NCBI GenBank assembly: GCA_964242945.1
Contig: CAXTCF010000094.1
Location: 1-16,219, forward strand
Source of the DNA: Mesorhizobium_B sp964242945
Lineage (GTDB): Bacteria > Pseudomonadota > Alphaproteobacteria > Rhizobiales > Rhizobiaceae
DNA: 16,219 bases
Direction: 5' to 3'
The position numbers were made by a program, and so were the translations under genes. Below the pieces are notes generated by a model. The model had not been told where the DNA came from. It did not search any database and worked only from the letters and a program-made list of their open reading frames with translations. Shown piece by piece: positions 6,287 to 13,936 of the stretch (positions are counted from its first letter, which is position 1; every line of letters starts with the position of its first letter).

Positions 6287-7198
6287 ATGACCGACACCGA
6301 AAAATTCCCGCCGGAAAAGAACCTCCCCGCCGGCTATGCGCCTCCAAAAGTCTGGACATGGAACAGGGGCAATGGCGGAGAGTTCGCCAGCATCAACCGG
6401 CCGGTCGCGGGCGCGACGCATGAGAAGGAATTGCCGGTCGGCAGGCACCCGTTGCAGCTTTACTCGCTGGGCACGCCGAACGGCGTGAAAGTCACGATCC
6501 TGCTGGAGGAACTGCTGGCGGCGGGCTTCGAGGCGGCGGAATATGACGCGTGGCTGATCCGGATTAACAATGGCGACCAGTTCGGCTCAGGCTTCGTTGC
6601 CGTCAACCCGAACTCCAAGATCCCGGCGCTGCTCGATCGCGCGCCTAAGGGAGGCGGCGAGCCGGTGCGGGTGTTCGAATCCGGCTCGATCCTGCTCTAC
6701 CTCGCTGAAAAGTTCGGCGCCTTCCTGCCCGCGAGCGCAAGGCAAAGGGCGGAAACGCTCAACTGGCTGTTCTGGCAGATGGGCTCGGCGCCCTTCGTGG
6801 GCGGCGGGTTCGGCCACTTCTTCGCCTATGCGCCGATGAAGATCGAGTATGCGATCGACCGCTATGCGATGGAGGCGAAGCGCCAGCTGGACGTGCTCGA
6901 CCGCCATCTCGCCGACAACGAGTACATGGCGGGCGGCGAGTACTCGATCGCCGACATGGCGATCTGGCCCTGGTACGGGCTGCTCGCGGCAAACGAGTCC
7001 TACCCGGATGCCGGCACCTTTTTGTCCACCGGCGACTACGGCAACCTCCAGCGCTGGCAGAAGCTCATCGGCGGGCGTCCCGCGGTGAAGCGCGGCCGGA
7101 TGGTCAACCGCACTTCGGGCGAGCCGGCCTCGCAACTCCACGAGCGCCACGAGGCGTCGGACTTCGAGACGAAAACGCAGGACAAGGTCGGCGCCTGA
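6287..7198 (+). CDS. yghU: Glutathione S-transferase family disulfide-bond reductase YghU
   Basis: Encodes 303 aa; Escherichia coli YghU is slightly shorter (about 288). YghU-type GSTs reduce organic disulfides or peroxides with glutathione and have little classical transferase activity. The roughly 50-residue N-terminal extension before the thioredoxin-like fold is typical of the YghU group and contains YAPPKVWTWNRGNGG (17-31). The GST N-domain follows, with LYSLGTPNGVKV (58-69), NPNSKIPALLD carrying the cis-proline P113, and the glutathione-binding ESGSI (131-135). The helical C-domain has a clear SIADMAIWPWYG motif (220-231). The start ATG 6287 has GAGGA four bases upstream. Its promoter region is shared with the divergent acetyltransferase gene. 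Confidence 0.9.
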   Translation: MTDTEKFPPEKNLPAGYAPPKVWTWNRGNGGEFASINRPVAGATHEKELPVGRHPLQLYSLGTPNGVKVTILLEELLAAGFEAAEYDAWLIRINNGDQFGSGFVAVNPNSKIPALLDRAPKGGGEPVRVFESGSILLYLAEKFGAFLPASARQRAETLNWLFWQMGSAPFVGGGFGHFFAYAPMKIEYAIDRYAMEAKRQLDVLDRHLADNEYMAGGEYSIADMAIWPWYGLLAANESYPDAGTFLSTGDYGNLQRWQKLIGGRPAVKRGRMVNRTSGEPASQLHERHEASDFETKTQDKVGA

Positions 7199-7265
7199 TG
7201 CCGCTCCAGAACCGGCGACTCAGATTGCGGCACGCGGGCCGGTTATAGACGCTGCGGGGGGCTCT

Positions 7266-7910
7266 TCAGCGCAGCAGCCCTTCCGCGTCGAACGCTTCCC
7301 ACCCGTCCAGCTTCGGCCGCGGGCCCTCATCCCGAACCCTCCCGGCGGCGCGAGCGGCGGTGGCGCCGCGCCCCATGCCCCCGCCCGGCAAAGCGGCCTT
7401 TCCCGCCGCGCGGCGCCGGGCCTCTGCGGCTGCCTGCGCATCCTCCTCCCTCCAGACCGTAGCCAGGTCGCGGTCCAGCACATCCTCGATGTGCCGGGGA
7501 TCGAACACGGAGAAGGTCACGGCCTTGGCGCGCCCGCGCAGCTTCACGGTCCGCGTGCCCGCGCTCTTCAGGCGGCCGTCCTTGGTCCACTTCTGGCGCT
7601 CGCGGGGAGAGATCGTCAGGATGTCCTCCGCCTCGCTCGGAAGCACGGGCCGGGCTCCGCTTTCCACAAGCACCTCCCCGACGATCGCCGACGCCGCCTC
7701 GAACTTGGCTTCGGCGCCCTCCGGCATGCGCAGCATCACGCGCCCCGTCTCGACCGACACGCACCGCCGCGTCGCCCACGGCAGCCGGGCCTTGATGTCG
7801 CGTTCGATCCCCGTCATCCGCACCGACGATCCGAGCGTCGCCGAAGCTGGCAGTGGCCACTCGGCCGACAGAGCGGCGGCGAGACCTCTTGTGCTTTGTG
7901 CGGACGCCAT
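7266..7910 (-). CDS. Unrecognised protein with possible helix-turn-helix segment
   Basis: Encodes 214 aa that I do not recognise. Residues 90-145 (including ILTISPRERQKWTKDGRLKS and VTFSVFDPRHIEDVL) look like a helix-turn-helix plus wing of the excisionase/MerR style, so DNA binding is possible. Residues 150-172 form an Ala/Arg/Glu-rich helix, followed by a Gly/Ala/Arg-rich flexible stretch and an acidic tail ending in DGWEAFDAEGLLR. No signal peptide or membrane segment is seen. The start ATG 7910 has only GAAG upstream; ATG 7817 (183 aa) is an alternative. This strand is preferred over the overlapping plus-strand frame because its composition is protein-like and its third-position GC is high. 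It converges with yghU 67 bp away. Confidence 0.65.
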   Translation of the reverse strand: MASAQSTRGLAAALSAEWPLPASATLGSSVRMTGIERDIKARLPWATRRCVSVETGRVMLRMPEGAEAKFEAASAIVGEVLVESGARPVLPSEAEDILTISPRERQKWTKDGRLKSAGTRTVKLRGRAKAVTFSVFDPRHIEDVLDRDLATVWREEDAQAAAEARRRAAGKAALPGGGMGRGATAARAAGRVRDEGPRPKLDGWEAFDAEGLLR

Positions 7911-8026
7911 CCGGCTTCAACTACCGCCGGGAAGCGAGAGGTCCACCAAGGCGCGGAGCTTTGGCAAAGCCGTGACCGCCGTCCGGAGAACTTGCGGCTG
8001 TTCCGGCTTTCCTGCCGAGAAGATCG

Positions 8027-8959
8027 TCAGGCCGCGGGCTGGCGCAGAACCTCCGTGTCCCTCACGCTGCCGGCGGGAGCGTAGCGCCTCACCATCTCCG
8101 CGCAGAACGCGGCGAACTCTTCCGGCACCAGAGGCGGGCTGGTGTGGTGGGGCGCCAGGCCGCGGTGCTCCGGCGTGAAGCAGAAGGTGGCCGTGACGTC
8201 GAAATCCGCCAGCGCTTCCATCTGCCGGTCGAACCAGGCCAGCGCATCCGGGCGAAAACTGTCGGCCCAGGAAAGGCCGGTGCGCACGCTTTTCACGCCC
8301 AGCCGCTTCATCCAGGCCACCGCCTCGTCCAGCCGGGGATCGTGGTAGTGGAACCATTGGACGAGGCCTAACTCCGGCGTGAGCCTGGAGAACTCCTCCA
8401 GCGCCGGCTTGGGGCTGCCGTCCTCGCGCAGCAGGCCCATGTAGAAGTGCCGGTAGTAGGAGGAGCCTTCCGCCTCGCGGTGGCGCGTGGTCGCCCCCCA
8501 CTCGCGCGGCAGGTCGTAAAGGCTGTACCACTGGATGCGCGGGCTGCGGCCCGTCAGAAGCTCGGCCGTGCGCTTCAGCCCCCAGGCCTGCACCTCCTCC
8601 GCCCCGAAGGTGGAAACGCCGACCTCCGAGACCCAGACCGGCAGGTGCGTGAGGGCCTGGATCTCCGCGACCTTCTGCGGCCATTCGCCGATCTGCCACA
8701 GGTTCCAGTCCAGCGGAAAGCCGTGGACGGCGACCGCGTCTAGGCGGTCGAGCACGCCGAACGCCTGCATGCGCCGCAGGAACTGCGGGTCGATCGGCGA
8801 GATGCCGCCCAGCACCTTGGTCAACGCAGGATTCTCCGCGGCGATCGCATCGGCCGCGAGGATGGTCATGGCGGCAAAGCGCGACCAGTCGGGGTCGAGT
8901 TCGGGGTCCCAATGCGACTTGTTGTTGGGCTCGTTCCAGATCATGGCGGCTTCGATCAC
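8027..8959 (-). CDS. Clan-A glycoside-hydrolase-like protein (beta-xylosidase type), apparently circularly permuted
   Basis: Encodes 310 aa with the two-glutamate signature of clan-A TIM-barrel glycosidases: the acid/base glutamate E10 in IWNEPNN (7-13) and the likely nucleophile E112 in VWVSEVGVSTFG (108-119). Oddly, NEP normally ends strand 4 of the barrel but here sits at the N-terminus. The segment that normally comes before it is at the C-terminus: GVKSVRTGLSWAD (221-233), FDVTATFCFTPEH (253-265) and FAAFCAEMVRRYAP (282-295). The start GTG 8959 overlaps the methyltransferase stop as GTGA and has an excellent AAAGGAGG six bases upstream, so the short N-terminus is genuine rather than misannotated. 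There is no signal peptide, so it is probably cytoplasmic. Substrate and activity are unknown. Coupling to the methyltransferase suggests a shared role in glycan or glycoside metabolism. Confidence 0.78.
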   Translation of the reverse strand: MIEAAMIWNEPNNKSHWDPELDPDWSRFAAMTILAADAIAAENPALTKVLGGISPIDPQFLRRMQAFGVLDRLDAVAVHGFPLDWNLWQIGEWPQKVAEIQALTHLPVWVSEVGVSTFGAEEVQAWGLKRTAELLTGRSPRIQWYSLYDLPREWGATTRHREAEGSSYYRHFYMGLLREDGSPKPALEEFSRLTPELGLVQWFHYHDPRLDEAVAWMKRLGVKSVRTGLSWADSFRPDALAWFDRQMEALADFDVTATFCFTPEHRGLAPHHTSPPLVPEEFAAFCAEMVRRYAPAGSVRDTEVLRQPAA

Positions 8960-9717
8960 GCTTGCCCTCCTTTCGCCGGATAGACCGCGCCGCCGCCAAG
9001 CGGGGCGCCGTCCGTCCGGCAGATATAGACTTCCGCTTCCGGGTGCCCGACGATGCGGAAACCGCTGGCCCGCAGCATGGCTTCCGCGCAGGCGCGGTTC
9101 GGCACCCACCAGTTGGTGGGGTCGTCGGAATAGCGCTGCTCGACGAAGTGGAGCTTTGGGTATTCCGGCCGGTCGAAGTGCTCCACCTCCTTGATGGAGT
9201 AGTTCTCCGCTATCGCGGCCACGGCCTTGGCTCCGCGCTGCATGGATTGAAACACCAGCATGTCGCCGGCCACGTGCTCGCGGATGAGGTCCAGCGCCAG
9301 AAGCGGATGGCGCAAGTGGTAGAGCACGCCCATGAAGAGCACGATGTCGAATTTTTCGCCTAAGCTCCCGACGTCATAAACGGACAGGCGCCGGAACTCG
9401 ATGTCGAGCCCGCTCACTTCCGCCGCAAAGCGCGCCTGGGCGAGGTAGTCCTCGTCCGTGTCGAGACCGACGACGCGCGCCGCCCCGCGGCGCTTCATCT
9501 CGATGGAGTAGAAGCCGCCGTTGCAGCCGACGTCGAGCACCTTTCTGCCCGAAAGGTCGGCCGGAATGGCGTCGGCGAAGCGCTTCCACTTCACATGGGG
9601 ATAGTTGCCGAGGAAGTGGTCCGGCGCCGTCCACACGCCTTTGAGTTCCATGTTGTGGAACCAAGGCCCAAGCGCCTCGATGCGCCCGCGCAGTTCCTCC
9701 GTTGAAAGCGGCGCCAT
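8956..9717 (-). CDS. Class I SAM-dependent methyltransferase (CmoB-like, TIGR04290-type)
   Basis: Encodes 253 aa. A typical Rossmann methyltransferase core includes motif I VLDVGCNGGFYS, the acidic VVGLDTDEDY that binds the SAM ribose, and the motif IV region FDIVLFMGVLYHLRHP. The N-terminal PWFHNMELKGVWTAPDHFLG and the core recall CmoB, but the protein is shorter and belongs rather with the rhizobial group I remember as TIGR04290, often found in glycan-type clusters. The C-terminal region has FVEQRYSDDPTNWWVPN. The start ATG 9717 has AGGGA nine bases upstream; GTG 9753 is an alternative. Its stop overlaps the start of the glycoside-hydrolase-like gene, so the pair is translationally coupled. 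The methyl acceptor is unknown. Confidence 0.82.
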   Translation of the reverse strand: MAPLSTEELRGRIEALGPWFHNMELKGVWTAPDHFLGNYPHVKWKRFADAIPADLSGRKVLDVGCNGGFYSIEMKRRGAARVVGLDTDEDYLAQARFAAEVSGLDIEFRRLSVYDVGSLGEKFDIVLFMGVLYHLRHPLLALDLIREHVAGDMLVFQSMQRGAKAVAAIAENYSIKEVEHFDRPEYPKLHFVEQRYSDDPTNWWVPNRACAEAMLRASGFRIVGHPEAEVYICRTDGAPLGGGAVYPAKGGQA

Positions 9718-10172
9718 CGGCTGGTTTCCCTTGTTTCCCGCCGCTCGGCTCACAGCTGCCCTGGAGCGGGCACGACGCCTGTCGCACCCACACGGCCGGG
9801 GGCCGCGCGGCAGCCGTTGAGGAGGGCGGCGTCCGTAGGGTCCGTGCCGGCCGGCACACAGCTGCGCGCTTCCGCCATGCCGTCACCAAGCAGGTTTGCC
9901 GCGCGCTATGTCAAAGGCACGGAAGTTCTGGAAAACGGATCTCATCGGGCGTGGGTTGGGTCGGTGGCTGCAAACGGTTGAGCAATGGCCATCGTCCCGA
10001 ACGCCGGAGGCAACGTACCTTCCCGTGCCGGATGAACCCTCTTCGATCCCATCAAACCGCCTTGCGCCGAACGAGCTTTTGCCGGGAACAGTGGCCGGGA
10101 GCGTTTGTTCCTTTGGCCGCGAGCGAATCGAGCCTCTGGCCGTGGCGCCGCCAACCCCATGCACCGGCCGGC
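9718..10172. other. 455-bp intergenic region without a supported gene
   Basis: The region lies downstream of cbbX and upstream of the methyltransferase gene, both on the minus strand. It should contain the end of the Rubisco transcript and the promoter of the methyltransferase pair. It includes a perfect 14-bp palindrome, GTGCCGGCCGGCAC (9844-9857), and a repeated CACAGCTGC (9751-9759 and 9857-9865). Open frames on both strands have lower third-position GC than real genes nearby and no good ribosome binding sites. No clear intrinsic terminator was found after cbbX. Confidence 0.5.
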
Positions 10173-11093
10173 TTATTCGACGGCGTCGGCGCCGCTCGCG
10201 GAGACTTGGGAGAAAACCCGGCTCGCCAGGATGTCGGACGCCTTGATGGTGGAAAGGCGCTCGGCCTCTACCGGGCCTTCCCCTTCGAACAGGCGATTGG
10301 CGTGGCGCAGGCGGGCGCGGTCGAGCGCGTTGCGCACCGACCGGGCATTGGCGAAATGCGGCTGCGTGCGGCGCACGCCGATGTAGCGCCGCATCGCCTC
10401 GCGCGCCTCCTCGTCCAGGCGGTAGCTTTGGCGCTCCAGCATCTTTTCCGCAACGGACAGGAGCTCGTCGTCGGAATAGTCGGGAAAGTCGATGTGGTGG
10501 GCGATGCGCGAGCGGAAGCCGGGATTGGACGAAAAGAAGCGGTCCATGCGGTCGGCATAGCCGGCCAGGATCACCACGAGGTCGTCGCGGTTGTTCTCCA
10601 TGACCTGAAGCAGGATCTCGATCGCCTCCTGGCCGTAGTCGCGCTCGTTCTCCGGCCGGTAGAGGTAGTAGGCTTCGTCGATGAAGAGCACGCCGCCCAT
10701 CGCCTTCTTCAGCACCTCGCGGGTCTTCGGCGCGGTGTGGCCGATATACTGGCCGACGAGGTCGTCGCGCGTCACCGCGACGAGGTGGCCCTTGCGGACA
10801 TAGCCCAGGCGATGGAGCAGGTTCGCCATGCGGAAGGCAACCGTCGTCTTGCCGGTGCCCGGATTGCCCGTAAAACTCATGTGCAGCGTCGGCGTCTCGT
10901 GCGACAGCCCCAAGCGGTTGCGCACGCGCTCCAGGATCAGCAGCGCCGCCGTCTCGCGGATGCGCCGCTTTACCGCCGCGAGCCCGATCAGCTCGCGGTC
11001 AAGCTCGGCGATTACCGCGCCCACGCCGGACGACTCGTATTCGGCGCGCAGGTCAACCGTGCCAGGAGCCTCCGATGCAGCGGCCTCAGCCAT
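10173..11093 (-). CDS. cbbX: Red-type Rubisco activase CbbX
   Basis: Encodes 306 aa, normal for CbbX, the AAA+ hexameric activase that frees form IC Rubisco from inhibitory sugar phosphates by pulling on the large-subunit C-terminus. Visible motifs are Walker A GNPGTGKT (76-83), Walker B VLFIDEAY (135-142), the pore-loop YIG (116-118), and the arginine-finger region NPGFRSRI (190-197), followed by the sensor-2 region NARSVRNALDRA. The start ATG 11093 lies inside the end of cbbS; the two genes overlap by 8 bases, so translation is probably coupled. It is the last gene of the cbbFPLSX operon and implies that the Rubisco is of the red type. Confidence 0.96.
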   Translation of the reverse strand: MAEAAASEAPGTVDLRAEYESSGVGAVIAELDRELIGLAAVKRRIRETAALLILERVRNRLGLSHETPTLHMSFTGNPGTGKTTVAFRMANLLHRLGYVRKGHLVAVTRDDLVGQYIGHTAPKTREVLKKAMGGVLFIDEAYYLYRPENERDYGQEAIEILLQVMENNRDDLVVILAGYADRMDRFFSSNPGFRSRIAHHIDFPDYSDDELLSVAEKMLERQSYRLDEEAREAMRRYIGVRRTQPHFANARSVRNALDRARLRHANRLFEGEGPVEAERLSTIKASDILASRVFSQVSASGADAVE

Positions 11094-11523
11094 AGCGCTC
11101 GCCTTCCGGCTTCATCGTGGCATAGGAGCGGATGGCGTAGCCGACGGTGCGCCCGTCGCGCTCCTGCCGCTCCACCATGAAACCGGGCTCGCGCTCCGGC
11201 CGGTTGACGATGAAGGACATGCGCGGGCTTTCCCAGCCCTTGGTCGAGTCGAAGGCGACCACGCGGATGTAAGCGTTGGGAAAGGTCTTCCGGCAGTTGT
11301 TGATCTCCAGGAGGATGCCCGCGGGGTCCTTCAGGTCGAACATCGGGTTGCCGAACATCTCCCAGTAGGTGTTCCGGGGGTGCGGATCGTCGGTGTATTC
11401 GACGCTGACAGCCCAGCCTTTCTCCAGCGCATAGTCGATCTGCTTGGTGATCTGCGCGTCGGAGAGGTCGGGCAGGAACGAGAACTGGCCCTGCGTGATG
11501 CGGTTTCCGGGGTTGGTCATCAT
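11086..11523 (-). CDS. cbbS: Ribulose bisphosphate carboxylase small subunit, form IC
   Basis: Encodes 145 aa. The N-terminal ITQGQFSFLPDLSDAQI and DDPHPRNTYWEMFG are characteristic of red-type small subunits. The C-terminal extension (about residues 108-145, EREPGFMVERQERDGRTVGY onward) is the beta-hairpin that lines the central channel of form IC/ID enzymes and assists assembly. The chosen start is ATG 11523, with GAGAGGA nine bases upstream; the adjacent ATG 11520 is the only alternative. It begins 14 bp after cbbL, and its end overlaps cbbX. It combines with CbbL as the L8S8 holoenzyme in the cytoplasm. Confidence 0.95.
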   Translation of the reverse strand: MMTNPGNRITQGQFSFLPDLSDAQITKQIDYALEKGWAVSVEYTDDPHPRNTYWEMFGNPMFDLKDPAGILLEINNCRKTFPNAYIRVVAFDSTKGWESPRMSFIVNRPEREPGFMVERQERDGRTVGYAIRSYATMKPEGERYG

Positions 11524-11537
11524 GGCGAAGAATCCTC

Positions 11538-13025
11538 TCAGGCGCTGACGGTGGCGGACGGCACGAAGTCGGCCGTGTCGGTCGAGGCGTAGTTGAAGGA
11601 GATGTCGCGCCAGGTGTCGAGCGCGGCCTTGAGCGGGGAACACCAGCGCGCCGCCTCGTCGAGGATCTCAGGCCCTTCCGCGAGGTAGTCGCGGCCCTCG
11701 TTGCGGGCCATGATCATCGCCTCCAGCGCGACGCGGTTGGCGGTGGCGCCGGCCTGGATGCCGTCGGGGTGGCCGATCGTGCCGCCGCCGAACTGGAGCA
11801 CCACGTCTTCGCCGAGATAGTGGATCAGCTGGTGCATCTGCCCGGCATGGATGCCGCCCGACGCCACCGGCATCACCTTGTTGAGCGAAGCCCATTCCTG
11901 GTCGAAGAAGAGGCCGTTTTCGAGCGACTGCGCGGTGCGCTCCTCCCGCAGCGTGTCGTAGTAGCCCTTGATCATCATGGGATCGCCTTCGAGCTTGCCG
12001 ACCACCGTGCCGGCATGCAGGTGATCGACGCCGGCCATGCGCATCCACTTGCAGATGACGCGGAACGAGATGCCGTGGTTCTTCTGGCGCGCGTAGGTCG
12101 AGTTGCCGGCGCGGTGGAGGTGAAGCACCACGTCGTTGCGGCGCGCCCACTTCGCCATCGACTGGATCGCGGTGTAGCCGATCACCAGGTCGATCATGAT
12201 GATCGGCGCGCCCAAGGTTTTCGCGAAGTCGGCGCGCTCGTACATGTCCTCCATGGTCGCGGCGGTGACGTTCAAGTAATGGCCCTTCACCTCGCCGGTG
12301 GCGGCGGAGGCGCGGGCGACGGCCTCTTGGCAGTAGAGGAAGCGGTCGCGCCAGTGCATGAAGGGCTGGGAGTTGATGTTCTCGTCGTCCTTGACGAAGT
12401 CGAGCCCGCCTTTAAGCGCCTCATAGACCACGCGGCCGTAGTTGCGGCCGGAAAGGCCGAGCTTCGGCTTGGTGGTGGCGCCGAGCAGCGGCCGGCCGAA
12501 CTTGTCCAGCCGCTCGCGCTCCACCACGATGCCGGTCGCCGGCCCCTGGAAGGTCTTGAGATAAGCGACGGGGATGCGCATGTCCTCCAGCCTGAGCGCC
12601 TTCACAGCCTTGAAGCCGAACACGTTGCCGATGATGGAGGCCGTCAGGTTGGCGATGGAGCCGGGCTCGAACAGGTCGAGGTCGTAGGCGATCCAGGCGA
12701 AGTACTGCGCTTCCTTGTCCGTGCCTGCGCCGGTGTTCGGCACGGGATCGACGCGGAACGCCTTGGCGCGGTAGAGCTCGCAGGCCGTCAGCCGGTCTGT
12801 CCACACCACCGTCCAGGTTGCGGTGGAGGATTCGCCCGCGACTGCCGCCGCCGCCTCGACCGGATCGACGCCGGCCTGCGGCGTGATGCGGAACAGCGCC
12901 AGCACGTCGGTGTCCTTGGGCTCGTAGTCGGGCTCCCAGTAGCCCATGCGGGCATAGGGGATGACGCCCGACTTGTAGCGCTCCTTGCCCTCTTCCATCG
13001 TGACGGGCTTGTCCATGACGTTCAT
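11538..13025 (-). CDS. cbbL: Ribulose bisphosphate carboxylase large subunit, form IC
   Basis: Encodes 495 aa, a little longer than the usual 486 or so. It catalyses carboxylation of ribulose-1,5-bisphosphate to two 3-phosphoglycerates. The active site is intact: TTKPKLGLSGRNYGR (184-198) with the two substrate-site lysines; GGLDFVKDDENINSQPF (206-222) with the carbamylated K212 and metal ligands D214 and E215; HLHRAGNSTY (302-311); loop 6 GTVVGKLEGDP with K344; and ASGGIHAGQM (388-397). The HRAGNSTY and the overall pattern mark the red (IC/ID) branch. The start ATG 13025 has GGAGG ten bases upstream. It follows cbbP by 32 bp and precedes cbbS by 14 bp. Confidence 0.97.
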   Translation of the reverse strand: MNVMDKPVTMEEGKERYKSGVIPYARMGYWEPDYEPKDTDVLALFRITPQAGVDPVEAAAAVAGESSTATWTVVWTDRLTACELYRAKAFRVDPVPNTGAGTDKEAQYFAWIAYDLDLFEPGSIANLTASIIGNVFGFKAVKALRLEDMRIPVAYLKTFQGPATGIVVERERLDKFGRPLLGATTKPKLGLSGRNYGRVVYEALKGGLDFVKDDENINSQPFMHWRDRFLYCQEAVARASAATGEVKGHYLNVTAATMEDMYERADFAKTLGAPIIMIDLVIGYTAIQSMAKWARRNDVVLHLHRAGNSTYARQKNHGISFRVICKWMRMAGVDHLHAGTVVGKLEGDPMMIKGYYDTLREERTAQSLENGLFFDQEWASLNKVMPVASGGIHAGQMHQLIHYLGEDVVLQFGGGTIGHPDGIQAGATANRVALEAMIMARNEGRDYLAEGPEILDEAARWCSPLKAALDTWRDISFNYASTDTADFVPSATVSA

Positions 13026-13057
13026 CGCTGCGGTTCCTCCTTGTTTAGAAAGCGGGT

Positions 13058-13930
13058 TCAGAGCTGGCGGCGCTTCTGCTCCATCAGCTTCAGGATCATC
13101 GGGGTCAGGATCAGCTGCATCGCGATGTCGAGCTTCGGCCCCGGCACGACGATCGAGTTCGGCCGGCTCATGAAGGAGTCGTGGATCATCGAAAGCAGGT
13201 AGGGGAAGTCGATGCCGCGCGGGTTGGCGAAGCGGATGACCAGCATCGATTCGTCGGGCGTGGGTATCCAGCGCGCGATGAAGGGGTTCGACGTATCGAC
13301 GATCGGCACGCGCTGGAAGTTGATCTGCGTCTTGGAGAATTGCGGCACGATGAAGCGGACGTAGTCCGGCATGCGCCGCAGGATCACGTCCACCACGGCC
13401 TCGGTGGAGTAGCCGCGGGCGGCCCGGTCGCGGTGGATCTTCTGGATCCATTCGAGGTTGATCACCGGCACGACGCCGATGCGCAGGTCTGCATGGCGGG
13501 CGAGGTCCACCTTGTCGGTCACGGCGCAGCCGTGCAGGCCTTCGTAAAAGAGCAGGTCGGTCTCGCCGAAGTCCCGCCAGGGCGTGAAGGTGCCCGGCGG
13601 CGAGCCCAGCGCGGCGGCCTCCTCCTCGTCGTGGACATAGGTGCGCGTGCGGCCCGTGCCCTTGCTGCCATACTCGGCGAAGATCGCTTCCAGCGTTTCC
13701 AGCTCGTTCGCTTCGGCGTGGAAGTGGGTGAAGTTCGGGTTGCCGTTCGCTTCCTCCGCGGCGACCTTCTGCTTCATGCCTGCGCGGTCGTAGCGGTGGA
13801 AGGCGTCGCCCTCGATGAAGGCTGCGGCGATCTTCTCGCGGCGGAAGATCAGGTCGAAGATGCGCTTGACCGAGGTGGTTCCCGCGCCCGACGAGCCGGT
13901 GATCGAGATGAGGGGGTGTTTCACCGACAT
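13058..13930 (-). CDS. cbbP: Phosphoribulokinase, class I
   Basis: Encodes 290 aa, the standard length of octameric bacterial phosphoribulokinase, which phosphorylates ribulose-5-phosphate with ATP to give the Rubisco substrate. The P-loop is GSSGAGTTS (12-20). Residues equivalent to those described in the Rhodobacter sphaeroides enzyme are present: D42, H45 and R49 in EGDAFHRYDR, Y98 and H100 in RTYVHDEEE, E130 in LFYEGLHG, and K164/R167/D168 in the QKIHRDRAARGYS segment. The enzyme therefore looks active. It starts at ATG 13930, only 6 bp after the cbbF stop, with AAGG overlapping that stop codon, so the two are tightly coupled. Regulation is expected through CbbR at the operon promoter. 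Confidence 0.96.
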   Translation of the reverse strand: MSVKHPLISITGSSGAGTTSVKRIFDLIFRREKIAAAFIEGDAFHRYDRAGMKQKVAAEEANGNPNFTHFHAEANELETLEAIFAEYGSKGTGRTRTYVHDEEEAAALGSPPGTFTPWRDFGETDLLFYEGLHGCAVTDKVDLARHADLRIGVVPVINLEWIQKIHRDRAARGYSTEAVVDVILRRMPDYVRFIVPQFSKTQINFQRVPIVDTSNPFIARWIPTPDESMLVIRFANPRGIDFPYLLSMIHDSFMSRPNSIVVPGPKLDIAMQLILTPMILKLMEQKRRQL

Positions 13931-13936
13931 CGCGCC

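Noticed and set aside
7251..7275. GCTGCG/CGCAGC stem near the yghU and unrecognised-gene ends as a bidirectional terminator
   Set aside because: It has only six base pairs, a 13-base loop and no T-tract, and it overlaps the coding end of the minus-strand gene.
7360..8178. Plus-strand frame overlapping the unrecognised minus-strand gene
   Set aside because: It is Ser/Arg/Pro-rich shadow sequence; the minus-strand frame has normal amino-acid composition and better third-position GC.
9896..10246. Possible small plus-strand gene in the gap beside cbbX
   Set aside because: Third-position GC is lower than in real genes here, there is no well-placed ribosome binding site, and the frame ends inside the cbbX coding region antisense.
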